The translations under genes and the position numbers were made by a program. 64,000 nt of DNA, taken from NCBI RefSeq assembly GCF_000244895.1, contig NZ_CM001441.1:5371417-5435416 (forward strand), given 5' to 3'. The notes below the pieces were generated by a model. The model had not been told where the DNA came from. It worked only from the letters and a program-made list of their open reading frames with translations, and did no database searches. Source of the stretch: Desulfosporosinus youngiae DSM 17734 (GTDB lineage Bacteria; Bacillota; Desulfitobacteriia; Desulfitobacteriales; Desulfitobacteriaceae). Below, piece by piece: positions 25,897 through 34,398 of the stretch; within the stretch, counting starts at the first letter, position 1, and each line of letters opens with the position of its first letter.

Positions 25897-26347
25897 TCAC
25901 AGATAAAATCCGTCGTACTTTCCTGGTTTTGGCGGCTCAGGAGGCTCGTCTCCTGAGCCCTTATTTTTTTGTTTGAGCTCTTTGTTGGCGTTCCACTCTT
26001 CATCACGAGCTGCAATATGCTCCAAGGTTGTAACCCCATGATTAAGCCAGCCTGTCATAATTCCCTCAAGGTAACTAAACTTGAAACCTTGCTTGATACC
26101 CGCTGAAAACCAGCAATTATACGACATTCGGATCCACGCTACCTCGTTCGATAAGCCGGTTTGTCCAATCTGTAAGTTGCTCACACTCAAACTGCTTCAG
26201 ACAGCGTCTGAAGTTTTCTTCAGCGAATGAAATAGCATTAAGCTTAATGGCGTTCACACTTGCCGTTGGATCGTTCACGCTTTCACCTGAATTGGACACA
26301 GAATCTACTGAAGAGGATGCGGAAGGTAGATTTTTATAAAAGGGCAA
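25897..26347 (-). pseudogene. DnaD-domain replication protein, frameshifted
   Basis: The 5' frame gives SFAEENFRRCLKQFECEQLT, then DWTNRLIERGSVDPNVV and stop. The overlapping second frame continues AGIKQGFKFSYLEGIMTGWL, then NHGVTTLEHI and the KPGKYDGFYL end. Joined, they match the C-terminal DnaD/DnaB_2 domain of phage replication initiators (nFgr...; YLeGIL..W...gv.Tle). So an early replication gene has decayed here, in step with loss of the locus A head genes. Confidence 0.65.
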
Positions 26348-26484
26348 TTTTGATTCGTTTCACCCTTGTGTTGTCCTTAGATAGTATCCTCTAATGGTCT
26401 TAGAGCATTGTCGTTCAATTTAATCGACCTTAATTTTTTTGTGTGATATTCTTGGGTGGCCCACGCGATTAGCGGAGAGCGGGG

Positions 26485-26513
26485 AAGCCGGAGTCGGAAG
26501 CTCCGGCTTTTTT
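26485..26513 (+). terminator. Intrinsic terminator, plus strand
   Basis: AAGCCGGAG and CTCCGGCTT form a stem followed by TTTTTT on the plus strand. It overlaps the end of the convergent LysM gene. Confidence 0.7.
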
Positions 26514-27508
26514 CATTCAGTAAGAGTAACTTGAATAGGTTCACTTTTAAGCTTAATACTTTGAGTTCTATTTTCATAAACTATAACTGCTTTATACTCG
26601 CCACTAGGAACACCGTCAAACCAAAAAGATGGCAGTTGTTCGGGAATCTCTGGATGATCAGTATTGACCTTTAAAGTCGTACTATAAGAGCTGGTAGCTG
26701 ATGTCAAGATCAAAGTTCGATCAATGTTCCCTTCTATGTCTGGTTGGACATATTGTAGTACAAAATTAGTTTTGGATACTATCGTGTTGTCTTGTGGAAT
26801 CAATATTTCAGGAGACTTTACTGGGCTTTCGTCAATAGTCACATTGACCTTTGGCATATATTTTGGAACATTATAACCCGTTGATGGATCAAGTATATAT
26901 ACTGTAATTTCATAACGATGACCTATTATTAAATGACCCTTGGGTAATATGAAACTGTTTTTATCGGCAGGCACATTAGCTGTATAATTGCGAAGATATG
27001 GCAGCGCTGTATCCCTGTCTGTAACATCTACAGTGTAACTCGTAGCACCCAGAACCGGAGTCCAGATTATTTCAATATCGCCATAAGGCAGTATAGCTCC
27101 ATCTTTAGGATAAATGATACGTATAGATGGATCCGTTAAATAAATAGGATAGAGCTGAATTGCTTGACCAATCCTCAACCTTTGGGGATCAAGGCCTGGA
27201 TTAGCAGCGATGAGCCCTGAAAGAGACGTGTTATTTGCGCGAGCTATTTTGTAAAATGTATCACCCGGTTTGATAATGTAAATTTTATAGGCAGTACTCT
27301 GACGCTGTAGATACCCCCAGGTTATTGGCCCTACTATTCCATCGTGAACAAGTCCGTAGTCTTTTTGAAATTGGATTACTGCAGACGCTGTTTTTACTCC
27401 AAAAATCCCATCAGTTATCCCTGGATTATAGTTCAAGATACTTAAAGTGGACTGTAATTGAATAACATCTTCTCCAGTCGATCCTATACGTAATATTCGC
27501 AACTCCAT
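26513..27508 (-). CDS. Peptidoglycan-binding and LysM protein
   Basis: About 331 residues. A PG_binding_1 domain (LRIGSTGEDVIQLQSTLSIL ... DGIFGVKTASAVIQFQ) occupies residues 5-65 and a LysM motif (YIIKPGDTFYKIARANNTSL ... NPGLDP) residues 75-120. Two Ig/FN3-like beta domains follow. No signal peptide is visible, as in spore or cortex proteins released on lysis. Not a known part of PBSX tails; it may be cargo or chromosomal. The ATG at 27508 shares a base with the upstream stop (TGATG). Confidence 0.8.
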   Translation of the reverse strand: MELRILRIGSTGEDVIQLQSTLSILNYNPGITDGIFGVKTASAVIQFQKDYGLVHDGIVGPITWGYLQRQSTAYKIYIIKPGDTFYKIARANNTSLSGLIAANPGLDPQRLRIGQAIQLYPIYLTDPSIRIIYPKDGAILPYGDIEIIWTPVLGATSYTVDVTDRDTALPYLRNYTANVPADKNSFILPKGHLIIGHRYEITVYILDPSTGYNVPKYMPKVNVTIDESPVKSPEILIPQDNTIVSKTNFVLQYVQPDIEGNIDRTLILTSATSSYSTTLKVNTDHPEIPEQLPSFWFDGVPSGEYKAVIVYENRTQSIKLKSEPIQVTLTE

Positions 27509-27666
27509 CACCCCTGCTGCATTATACCCTTATACAATATGTTATTTATAAAGGTATAGTGTTTCTCAGGGATATCGTAGGCTGCGATCTCCTTAGTCCC
27601 CCCAAAAATAGGCTCAGCATTCTCTACTGCTGAGCGTAGCTTTATCCTGTCCCAAACATCCCTCAT
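27508..27666 (-). CDS. Small unrecognised protein coupled to the LysM gene
   Basis: 52 residues from ATG 27666 (MRDVWDRIKLRSAVENAEPI ...). The same frame stays open upstream (YSGKLKVSGHIRPRETY) to about 27770, so this may be the 3' end of a longer, truncated gene. TGATG overlap with the LysM gene suggests co-translation. No family recognised. Confidence 0.35.
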   Translation of the reverse strand: MRDVWDRIKLRSAVENAEPIFGGTKEIAAYDIPEKHYTFINNILYKGIMQQG

Positions 27667-27755
27667 ATAGGTTTCTCTGGGGCGAATATGTCCTGATACT
27701 TTGAGTTTTCCAGAGTAGGGTGCATCCTTATCAAAGAAGAAGATGCAAGAAACAT

Positions 27756-27780
27756 AAAAAGCACCGTCCTAAACGGTGCT
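27756..27780 (-). terminator. Minus-strand terminator
   Basis: AGCACCGT and ACGGTGCT followed by TTTTT on the minus strand. No clear minus-strand gene precedes it. Confidence 0.6.
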
Positions 27781-27799
27781 CAACTTACCCAAGAAAGCC

Positions 27800-27822
27800 G
27801 AAAAGCCCAGCATTGCTGGGCT
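27800..27822 (-). terminator. Second minus-strand hairpin
   Basis: AGCCCAGCA and TGCTGGGCT followed by TTTT on the minus strand. With the one at 27756 it isolates the plus-strand block that follows. The bases from 27830 to 27960 hold no recognisable gene. Confidence 0.55.
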
Positions 27823-27972
27823 TCGTATGTTCATTCATTGTATCAAAGATTGAGTACTTATTGGTGGAGGCGACCTTACACTATATAAAACCCTGCAATA
27901 TAAGGCGATATTCAAGTAGGAAAATAAAGGATTTTAGACCTTCCCCTAGAATAAAGTTTCTAGGTGATGCGT

Positions 27973-28230
27973 ATGGATAGTAGTTTAAGAAAAAAGCCAA
28001 GAATTCAAAATAACCTTCGATATTACCGGGAAAAACTCGGAGTCACTCAAAAAGAGATGGAGTATCGAACTGGTGTCGGAAATCGTCACTGGCCCTCCTA
28101 CGAAAATGGGACTCACGAGCCTAAGGTTTCATTGGCTCAGTGCATGGCGGCTGCATTTAATGATATAGCCGCCGAAAAAGAAATTGAATTAAAAAGGTTA
28201 ACAGTCGATGATCTGTACCCCCCTCAATAG
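27973..28230 (+). CDS. XRE-family regulator
   Basis: 85 residues from ATG 27973, six bases after AGGTG; GTG 27964 is a less likely start. Helix-turn-helix: LRYYREKLGVTQKEMEYRTG, then NRHWPSYENGTHEPKVSL. A single-domain regulator; it stands first in the plus-strand mobile block and is followed by its own terminator, so it is probably monocistronic. Confidence 0.75.
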   Translation: MDSSLRKKPRIQNNLRYYREKLGVTQKEMEYRTGVGNRHWPSYENGTHEPKVSLAQCMAAAFNDIAAEKEIELKRLTVDDLYPPQ

Positions 28231-28258
28231 ACTTCCACAAAAAGGAAGTCTATTTTTT
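28229..28258 (+). terminator. Terminator after the XRE regulator
   Basis: AGACTTCC and GGAAGTCT around an ACAAAAA loop, followed by ATTTTTT. It ends the regulator transcript. Confidence 0.85.
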
Positions 28259-28307
28259 ATGCCCTTATGGAATACATCGCGGTTTTTTGAGTATCAATTA
28301 CTAACTA

Positions 28308-28333
28308 TTTAGTATTACTAAACATTTAGTAAA
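28308..28333. promoter_or_regulatory. Operator of the small ribbon-helix-helix gene
   Basis: A perfect 15-bp palindrome TTTAGTATTACTAAA and a third copy of the half-site TTTAGTAAA. They lie directly before the ribosome site of the gene at 28346, as expected for autoregulation by a ribbon-helix-helix protein. Confidence 0.6.
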
Positions 28334-28345
28334 GGAGCTGATCCC

Positions 28346-28558
28346 ATGGAGCAACTTAAAGTCACCAGTGTCTCCTTGACCCCCGACCAAATCACCTATA
28401 CCAAGGGCAAAGGCAACACCAGCCGCTACATCCGCAGCCTCATTGACCGCGAGATGGGCAACGAGCAAGCCGCAGAGCGGTGTCAGGCGCTGGTAAGGGC
28501 GTACCAGAGCATTATTGACCGACAAAAACAAAAAGAGTCCGGGGACCCGGACCGATGA
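28346..28558 (+). CDS. Ribbon-helix-helix (CopG-like) protein
   Basis: 70 residues. LKVTSVSLTPDQITYTKGKG, then NTSRYIRSLIDREMG, has the strand-helix-helix pattern of dimeric ribbon-helix-helix repressors, with a helical C-terminus. GC content is higher than around it. AAAGGAG precedes the ATG. It may regulate the pilin/ATPase block or serve as a relaxosome accessory. Confidence 0.65.
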   Translation: MEQLKVTSVSLTPDQITYTKGKGNTSRYIRSLIDREMGNEQAAERCQALVRAYQSIIDRQKQKESGDPDR

Positions 28559-28655
28559 GCGCAGACTTTGCCTATGTAAGTTTATCGTCTATAAACTTTA
28601 TGCGACAGCTACCCCGAAATATGTCTACGAGCAAGCATAAAGGGAGGAAAATCAA

Positions 28656-28976
28656 ATGTTAAGATTAACCAGCCATTTTCGAAGGCATAAAACGCTCTGT
28701 ATTCAGGTGGGAATTACGGCGGTCGTTATGTTCCTCTCCCCTACCGTTGCCCTCGCTTCAAGTGTTGATGACGGGGGAATGAAAATATACTGGAAGATCG
28801 TTAATGTAGGTAAATATGTGATTTTGGTTAAAGGTGCGGTTAACTCTATTCAGTCCGTTTTGGATGGGGATTACGAAAAAGCAAAGCACCAGTTTATAGG
28901 GTATCTTATATGTTTCGGAGCAATGCTTGCTCTCCCTGGAGCTTTAAATCAGATAGAGGAGTTGTTTAAGTCATGA
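28656..28976 (+). CDS. Pilin-like small membrane protein (VirB2/TrbC-like layout)
   Basis: 106 residues. Residues 1-35 look like a signal peptide (RRHK, then IQVGITAVVMFLSPTVALAS). After a short polar part there is a hydrophobic stretch near 45-62 and another near 78-96 around a DGDYEKAKHQF loop. This is the size and shape of VirB2/TrbC pilins. Next to an M23 peptidase and a transfer-type ATPase it may be a secretion-channel subunit. Sequence identity to known pilins is not claimed. Confidence 0.55.
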   Translation: MLRLTSHFRRHKTLCIQVGITAVVMFLSPTVALASSVDDGGMKIYWKIVNVGKYVILVKGAVNSIQSVLDGDYEKAKHQFIGYLICFGAMLALPGALNQIEELFKS

Positions 28977-29602
28977 TTATTGCGGCTTTAAAGACCGGAG
29001 TTATTTTAGCAATTGTAACAATGGTTATGACGAAGCCGGTTTTATTCATGAGCTACATGCATGTTATTGTTCTACTTGGCTGTACGTCGTTAATCGTTCT
29101 ATACGTAGGAGGATTCAGGCCGGGTATCAGATGGGTCGGTATAACTTTAGTGGGATACATTCTGCTTCACATTTTCATTGATGTAAACGGCAACGGAGAG
29201 ACTTTCGTCAAAGGGGAATATATTGCTCCTGTAATTGGTCCTGTATCCAGCCCTTACGGACCGCGTGCCTCTTCCCCTGACGGTTTTCATTACGGTATCG
29301 ACTTCGCCGTTCCCGAAGGAACCAGAGTGCTTGCGAGTAAGCCTGGTACAATATGCTTTGCCGGGTATAAGGGAAATATCGTTGGGAACGTTGTAGAAAT
29401 CAACCATCAAGACGGGGCGCAGACTATGTACGCGCATAACAGCCAGGTTTTAGTTTACGTAGGCCAATCCGTGCAACAAGGTGACGTAATAGCTTTAAGC
29501 GGTAACACAGGCCGTAGCACTGGACCACATGTGCATTTTGAAATAAGGCTGGATAACGGGAAAACCTCAGTAGATCCTGCACCTCACTTAAATTTACAGT
29601 AA
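28973..29602 (+). CDS. Membrane-anchored M23 (LytM) endopeptidase
   Basis: 209 residues. Two to three N-terminal membrane helices (residues 5-70) hold a C-terminal M23 domain outside. Zinc ligands and catalytic histidines are present: HYGIDFAVPEG at about 106-116, MYAH near 152 and GPHVHFE near 183-189. It should open the cell wall locally, as peptidases of Gram-positive transfer systems do. ATGA overlap with the pilin-like gene. Confidence 0.85.
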   Translation: MIIAALKTGVILAIVTMVMTKPVLFMSYMHVIVLLGCTSLIVLYVGGFRPGIRWVGITLVGYILLHIFIDVNGNGETFVKGEYIAPVIGPVSSPYGPRASSPDGFHYGIDFAVPEGTRVLASKPGTICFAGYKGNIVGNVVEINHQDGAQTMYAHNSQVLVYVGQSVQQGDVIALSGNTGRSTGPHVHFEIRLDNGKTSVDPAPHLNLQ

Positions 29603-29614
29603 GGAGGCGACACA

Positions 29615-31972
29615 ATGAAGTCAATTAAACTTTGCGACTATATAGCAATCGTAAAGCCTTCCTACGTTTATTTAAAGCTTACACCTAATAACTCGATACG
29701 AAATAACACTTCCAATAATTTGGCAAAAACTATAGGCTCTCTTTACAAAACCTTTCATCAAAGCATAAAAATTGAACACAAAAAATTAATTAAATTATTC
29801 GGGAAGAAATTCGTCTTGGGTTCCAAGTATTCTTTAATACTAAACCCCAAAGTTAGCTATTACATTTATATAGAAAAGAAACGGATCGAGTTTTACTTTA
29901 TTGTTCCAGAGCAGTCTCAAAGCATTATTAAAGAAAAAATGACAGATTCCTGGAATAACGTAACAGTCCAAGCTGTGAATGAACTTCCAGGCTTCAACGA
30001 AGACGTCACTACCTACCAATTAGACTACTCAAAAGAAGATGGTCTCAGTCTTGCCGTTGACAAACGCAGTAACAGTCTCTTAGAAAGTAACCTTAATATA
30101 GTAGACATCATGCATGAAGGCGATAAAGTGGGGATCTTTTATAACTTTATTCCTACATCCCAACGAAGCTGGTTAAGTGAATATAAGGCTACCATCACTA
30201 AAGTACGCAAAGAGCAACCTGTAGATAAAAATAAGACTGGTATTATTTACTTATTTAAGCTGGCATTCTCCCTTTTATCGGGGCTTGTAGACGATGTCGG
30301 CGGGTTCCTTGGTGATGACAGCCGTCAAAAATACTTAGTTAGGTATGAAAAGAACAATGCCTCTATTCTAGAGCAAACATTACGTAGCGCAATTAATCAT
30401 AAAGTAGTGTCTAATGCAACCGTAACTAAAGGCAAGCACATGGTACTAAATATTCAAGCTATCGTACTGAGTGAAAGTAAGGACGACCTACACCAGCGAA
30501 ATAACGCAATAGCTCTAGCCCAAAGCTACGACTGCATAGGTGAAGATAATAGCTTACGACACCGAAAGTACAAAGGTAAATTCCATCACTTAGATACTAA
30601 GATTAAAGGGGCTGCTACGATGAAAGTAAGCGTTTACGAATGCGGCAACTTCTTGGCGCTCCCTGGACGTGAATTACTTGAAAAACACAAGTTTATTGAA
30701 AAGGTAGAGACATTAGAGACTGAGGTGCCGGACGAACTCCTAAAGGGAGTAATGTGCTTAGGCGAAAACACGTACAAAGGCTATACACAAAAGGTCTACA
30801 TGAGTACAGATTTTGATTATCAAATGCTTTCGCTGGTACTCATCGGGCCTAACCGGGCAGGCAAATCGAAGTTCCTTGCAAACATAGCCCGGGATGCTAT
30901 TGAGGCAGGAGAGTGCGTAATCATCCCCGACTACATCGGGAGCTGCCAGCTAAGTGAAGAAATCGCAACAACCTTCCCAAGAGATAAAGTTCTGGAGATT
31001 AGGTGTGATCACTGGGATACGTTGCAAGGGCTTGGCTATAATGAGGTTCCACGAAGCACAACCCATTTTATCCAGTACAAAAATGCTAAGGAGCAATCGG
31101 CTCTACTGATGACGCTCGTTGATAGCATTAATGCTGACGATGCAAACTTCACGGCTAAAATGGGGAGATATTTTGAAAGCGCGGCATTAGCGGTATTCCT
31201 GTCTAATGGTAATATAAAAGACGTATTCGCCACTCTAATTAATTACAAAGTCAGGAAGTCATTTATAGACCGAATACCTGCAGAGCAAATGGAAAACATG
31301 GAAGAGTATATCGATTACCTACATGAGCTGGATAACGTTGAAAAAGGCAAGGTAGTTGGCACCAAGATGCACTTAATTACCGGTGCTGTAGATAGGCTAC
31401 AAAAGCTTAAGGTTAATGCTTATATCGAGACCATGCTTAAAAAAGGAACTGAGAATAATATTGATCTGGTTAAGGAAATGCAGAAAAACCAGCTTATAGT
31501 TATTAAGATGCCTCAGCGTATGTTTCTGACCGACAATGAGAAAGACGTTTATGTAACTTATTGGCTCACTAAGATATGGCTTGCCCTGCAGATCCGGGAA
31601 GAGCAGATTCAAGATAGACGCAAAATGACTAAGGTAAACTTAATTATCGATGAGCTCTACCAAGTGAACAATGCGGAGAAATTCCTCAAGCTGAAACTTA
31701 GCCAGCTCCCGAAGTTTAATCTTAAACCTATCATCAGCTGCCATTACCTCAACCAAGTTAAGACTATCCGCGAAGAATTCAGGAGCGCCAATGCGTCATA
31801 TATGCTCATCAGCGGATGTGATAAAAAGAATTATGATGAGTTGAAAAGCGAACTATACCCCTATACGGAAGAAGACTTGTTAAGCCTTAAGCGCTTTCAC
31901 AGCTTGAACCTGATGAAGTGCAATGAAGGATACGCGAAGTTCATAACTAGCTTACCGGCACCTATTTCTTAA
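29615..31972 (+). CDS. VirB4/TraD-like transfer ATPase
   Basis: 785 residues. The first 370 are an N-terminal domain like those of VirB4/TraC or TraD partners. Walker A is GPNRAGKS near 411-418 and Walker B is LIIDE near 675; later PIISCHYLNQV fits the sensor region of HerA/FtsK-type ATPases. AAGGAGG lies eight bases before the ATG, after the M23 gene. It likely powers DNA or protein movement through a membrane channel. No relaxase, coupling partner or capsid is visible nearby, so the cargo is unknown. Confidence 0.75.
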   Translation: MKSIKLCDYIAIVKPSYVYLKLTPNNSIRNNTSNNLAKTIGSLYKTFHQSIKIEHKKLIKLFGKKFVLGSKYSLILNPKVSYYIYIEKKRIEFYFIVPEQSQSIIKEKMTDSWNNVTVQAVNELPGFNEDVTTYQLDYSKEDGLSLAVDKRSNSLLESNLNIVDIMHEGDKVGIFYNFIPTSQRSWLSEYKATITKVRKEQPVDKNKTGIIYLFKLAFSLLSGLVDDVGGFLGDDSRQKYLVRYEKNNASILEQTLRSAINHKVVSNATVTKGKHMVLNIQAIVLSESKDDLHQRNNAIALAQSYDCIGEDNSLRHRKYKGKFHHLDTKIKGAATMKVSVYECGNFLALPGRELLEKHKFIEKVETLETEVPDELLKGVMCLGENTYKGYTQKVYMSTDFDYQMLSLVLIGPNRAGKSKFLANIARDAIEAGECVIIPDYIGSCQLSEEIATTFPRDKVLEIRCDHWDTLQGLGYNEVPRSTTHFIQYKNAKEQSALLMTLVDSINADDANFTAKMGRYFESAALAVFLSNGNIKDVFATLINYKVRKSFIDRIPAEQMENMEEYIDYLHELDNVEKGKVVGTKMHLITGAVDRLQKLKVNAYIETMLKKGTENNIDLVKEMQKNQLIVIKMPQRMFLTDNEKDVYVTYWLTKIWLALQIREEQIQDRRKMTKVNLIIDELYQVNNAEKFLKLKLSQLPKFNLKPIISCHYLNQVKTIREEFRSANASYMLISGCDKKNYDELKSELYPYTEEDLLSLKRFHSLNLMKCNEGYAKFITSLPAPIS

Positions 31973-32019
31973 ATAAAAAAGCAGAACCCCAGTGCTGCCC
32001 TAAACACCAGGTTTCTGCT
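31973..32019 (-). terminator. Minus-strand terminator facing the ATPase gene
   Basis: AGCAGAAACC and GGTTCTGCT followed by TTTTTTA on the minus strand. It ends the convergent ribbon-helix-helix transcript. Confidence 0.65.
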
Positions 32020-32076
32020 CCAGCGATATATTCTTAACACTACACTATATGTCCATGCCCCAGGATGTGTGACAAA

Positions 32077-32104
32077 GCGCCGGCTAATTGCCGGCGTCTT
32101 TTTT
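32077..32104 (+). terminator. Plus-strand terminator after the ATPase operon
   Basis: GCGCCGGC and GCCGGCGT with a TAATT loop, then TTTTTT. Strong. Confidence 0.85.
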
Positions 32105-32111
32105 GCCGAGA

Positions 32112-32699
32112 TTAAAATTTCGGGAATTTCCCCTCATCAATAAGCCTTTGTCTTTGCTTAGCCATTTTGGCTGCTTCTCGCTTTTGCTTTTCCAAAAGCC
32201 CTTCTCTTTCCGCCTCGGCTTCCCTCCATGATATTAACTTAGGAATTGCCGCATAAATAAGGTTCTCTATAGATCCAAACTTTTTACCCGTAAATGGGCA
32301 AATATATTGCGTCTTTATGCCTATCTCGGCCAACTCTGCGCCCTTGGGGAAAAGATTACGTATAAGATCATCCTTTACGTCAGCGATAACTCCCTGGGAA
32401 GGATCTAGACTGTGCACATAGATATAGTGGTCCCAGTCTCTCATTAGGTCTTGCATCGTGTAAACAATCCCGCTCCTCTCAACGGCTTTAGGAGATGGGT
32501 CTTTCTTCTTTTGAGCCTTAACCGGGGCCGGGTTCATTTTTTCCTGTATGGCCGCATTAACGAAGGCGTTAACGCTCAAGCCTTTCTTCTCGGCAAAAGC
32601 TTGGATTACTTCCTTTTCCCCTTTTTTCACAGTAAGGGGTATCCGATCATATGCCTTTTCGTTATACTTTCGATTTGCTTTAGTTCGCGCCGTGGGCAT
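32112..32699 (-). CDS. Ribbon-helix-helix protein with long C-terminal domain
   Basis: 195 residues. Residues 18-52 (YDRIPLTVKKGEKEVIQAFA, then EKKGLSVNAFVNAAIQEK) are an Arc/CopG-type DNA-binding motif. A middle domain has YICPFTGKKFGSIENLIYAA, and the C-terminus is a charged coiled coil. The operator repeats upstream suggest it controls its own divergent promoter region. It could be a relaxosome or partition accessory. Confidence 0.65.
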   Translation of the reverse strand: MPTARTKANRKYNEKAYDRIPLTVKKGEKEVIQAFAEKKGLSVNAFVNAAIQEKMNPAPVKAQKKKDPSPKAVERSGIVYTMQDLMRDWDHYIYVHSLDPSQGVIADVKDDLIRNLFPKGAELAEIGIKTQYICPFTGKKFGSIENLIYAAIPKLISWREAEAEREGLLEKQKREAAKMAKQRQRLIDEGKFPKF

Positions 32700-32733
32700 A
32701 GCATCACCTCAACCTAAGCATAACACAAAAAAT

Positions 32734-32808
32734 GTACTAACGCTAGTATAATTATAATTGACTATGTACTAGCGCTATGGTATATTATATGTAATAACAC
32801 TAGTACAT
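32734..32808. promoter_or_regulatory. Divergent promoter with repeated operator
   Basis: TTGACT (32758), 17 bases, then TATATT (32781) makes a near-consensus plus-strand promoter. Overlapping it are three related sites: GTACTAACGCTAGTA (32734), GTACTAGCGCTA (32767) and ACTAGTAC (32799). They probably bind the ribbon-helix-helix protein encoded to the left. Confidence 0.7.
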
Positions 32809-32826
32809 ACAAAGGAGGCCGCCACA

Positions 32827-33024
32827 ATGACGAACTTTACCACCATCACCGAACTTGAAATACTCCGCTTAGCATCCTTTGAATTGCTAGCAATGGCAAG
32901 CAAAGAAGCTGATAGGCTGAGGGCCAACCCCGAAAGCCAAATCGCACAGCACCGCCACAACAAGTTTTACAAGCAATACGATGAGATAAAAAAGAGAATA
33001 ATCACATTGGAAAACGCAATATAA
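32827..33024 (+). CDS. Small helical protein
   Basis: 65 residues, all helical (ITELEILRLASFELLAMASK, then a charged coil ending KKRIITLENAI). AAAGGAGG ribosome site and the promoter at 32758 support expression. Function unknown; possible partner of the divergent ribbon-helix-helix protein. Confidence 0.6.
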   Translation: MTNFTTITELEILRLASFELLAMASKEADRLRANPESQIAQHRHNKFYKQYDEIKKRIITLENAI

Positions 33025-33081
33025 AAACCAAAGCCGAAAGCCGGGCGGCTAAGCCCGGCGTGATGAGAAAGGATGATATGT

Positions 33082-33231
33082 GTGAATTCTAAGGTATATG
33101 AAGACAATTATGGAATATGTCGTTGTGAAAAGTGCAGCACTGAATTACTATGCGATGAAAATGGGGATATGCCTGATGTTTGCCCATCGTGTAAAACTAC
33201 TCTTGACTGGTCCATTTACGAACCCGCCTGA
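33082..33231 (+). CDS. 49-residue zinc-ribbon protein, GTG start
   Basis: CRCEKCSTELLCDENGDMPD, then VCPSCKTTLDWS: two CxxC pairs. AAAGGATGAT precedes the GTG. Rubredoxin-like spacing, probably a structural zinc protein. It ends the small plus-strand operon. Confidence 0.55.
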   Translation: MNSKVYEDNYGICRCEKCSTELLCDENGDMPDVCPSCKTTLDWSIYEPA

Positions 33232-33235
33232 CGAT

Positions 33236-33415
33236 GGCCTGAGGGACCAGGCCGAAACCTAACCCGGACAAGCCCCGGGGAGGTCGCGGGATCCCGCTTC
33301 GAGCTGGCTTTGCAAAGTCAGCCTTGATATAGATTTTGATCTTTGTGGCCTAAATATTTATACTTTCGGCAGGAATCTCCATAATTTAAGAGAAACTATA
33401 CTAAAAATACAATAT
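33236..33415. other. GC-rich non-coding stretch with inverted repeat
   Basis: From 33236 to about 33330 the sequence is visibly GC-rich and holds GCTGGCTTTGCAAAGTCAGC (33303-33322), a near-perfect palindrome with one mismatched pair, and a CCGGGG...CGCGGGATCCCGC segment. No open frame. It might be a structured RNA or a transfer origin; nothing proves either. Confidence 0.35.
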
Positions 33416-33432
33416 TTTGGGGGTTGTTCATA

Positions 33433-34350
33433 ATGGGGGAACAATTGCGGAAAGCGGCATATAAGGGCGACGTTGTCATTGGTAATATTAGAATACCTTG
33501 CGCTGTGTTAGACAATGGGAAAAGAGTATTAAGCGAAACTGGTATAACCCATGCTATACTAGGAACGGCAAGCGGTGCATCAAGGCGACTAAAAAAAGAA
33601 CACCAAGAAGCCGGGGCCCCTTTGCCCGTTTTTATAGCCCCTAAAAACCTGAAACCCTTTGTTGATAAGGCTTTAGATGTCGGGTCCCTTGATCCAATTT
33701 TATATTTAGACGGGAAAAGAACCGTCAGTGGTTACGATGCATCAATTCTTCCTACTGTATGTGATATTTGGCTTAATGCAAGAGAGGCAAATATATTACA
33801 GAAACAACAATTAGATAAGGCATTGAAAGCAGAAATTCTTATGAGGGGCCTTGCTCATACAGGTATAATAGCTTTGATTGACGAGGCTACTGGATATCAA
33901 GAAGTAAGAGAAAAAGATGCCCTTCAAAAATTGCTAGCCATTTACTTGACAGATGAAAGACTAAAATGGGCAAAAATGTTCCCAGATGAATATTATCGAC
34001 AACTATTTAGATTGAGAAAATGGAATTATGATCCCCTTGATACACACAGACCGAGATTGGTTGGAAAATTGACTAATCAATTGGTATATGAAAAGCTGCC
34101 CCCCGGTGTTCTTGATGAGCTAAAGAAATTGAACCCCGTCAAAAATAAACAGTCAGGTAGAAGAGAAGCTACCCACCACCAACATCTTTCAACAGACATT
34201 GGACAAAAGGACTTACGTGACCATCTTATGCAGTTGATAGCTATCATGAGGATATCATCTTCGTGGGAAATATTTAAAAAGAATTTTCAAAAGGCTTTTC
34301 CTCCTTCAAGCGGAATACAGGAAGAATTATTTGAAGAAGAAGATCTATAA
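33433..34350 (+). CDS. P63C-domain protein
   Basis: 305 residues from ATG 33433. The C-terminal half carries the P63C pattern: WAKMFPDEYYRQLFRLRKWN, RPRLVGKLTNQLVYEKLPPG, and HHQHLSTDIGQKDLRDHLMQ. The N-terminus (IPCAVLDNGKRVLSETGITH) matches the usual companion part. Such proteins occur in phages, plasmids and chromosomes; the function is unknown. Preceded by a 180-base non-coding stretch; probably monocistronic. Confidence 0.75.
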   Translation: MGEQLRKAAYKGDVVIGNIRIPCAVLDNGKRVLSETGITHAILGTASGASRRLKKEHQEAGAPLPVFIAPKNLKPFVDKALDVGSLDPILYLDGKRTVSGYDASILPTVCDIWLNAREANILQKQQLDKALKAEILMRGLAHTGIIALIDEATGYQEVREKDALQKLLAIYLTDERLKWAKMFPDEYYRQLFRLRKWNYDPLDTHRPRLVGKLTNQLVYEKLPPGVLDELKKLNPVKNKQSGRREATHHQHLSTDIGQKDLRDHLMQLIAIMRISSSWEIFKKNFQKAFPPSSGIQEELFEEEDL

Positions 34351-34354
34351 CACA

Positions 34355-34388
34355 AAAAAAGCCCCCATCGTTTTCAATGGGAGCCTAA
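34355..34388. terminator. Terminator shared by convergent genes
   Basis: GCTCCCATTG and CGATGGGGGC with T7 on the minus strand. It stops the transcript coming from the SOS-boxed gene and may also block read-through from the P63C gene. Confidence 0.7.
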
Positions 34389-34398
34389 GCTTGTAACC

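Noticed and set aside
27720..27980. An 86-residue plus-strand frame rich in lysine and arginine
   Set aside because: It reads through two terminator hairpins and overlaps the next regulator; composition reflects the hairpins.
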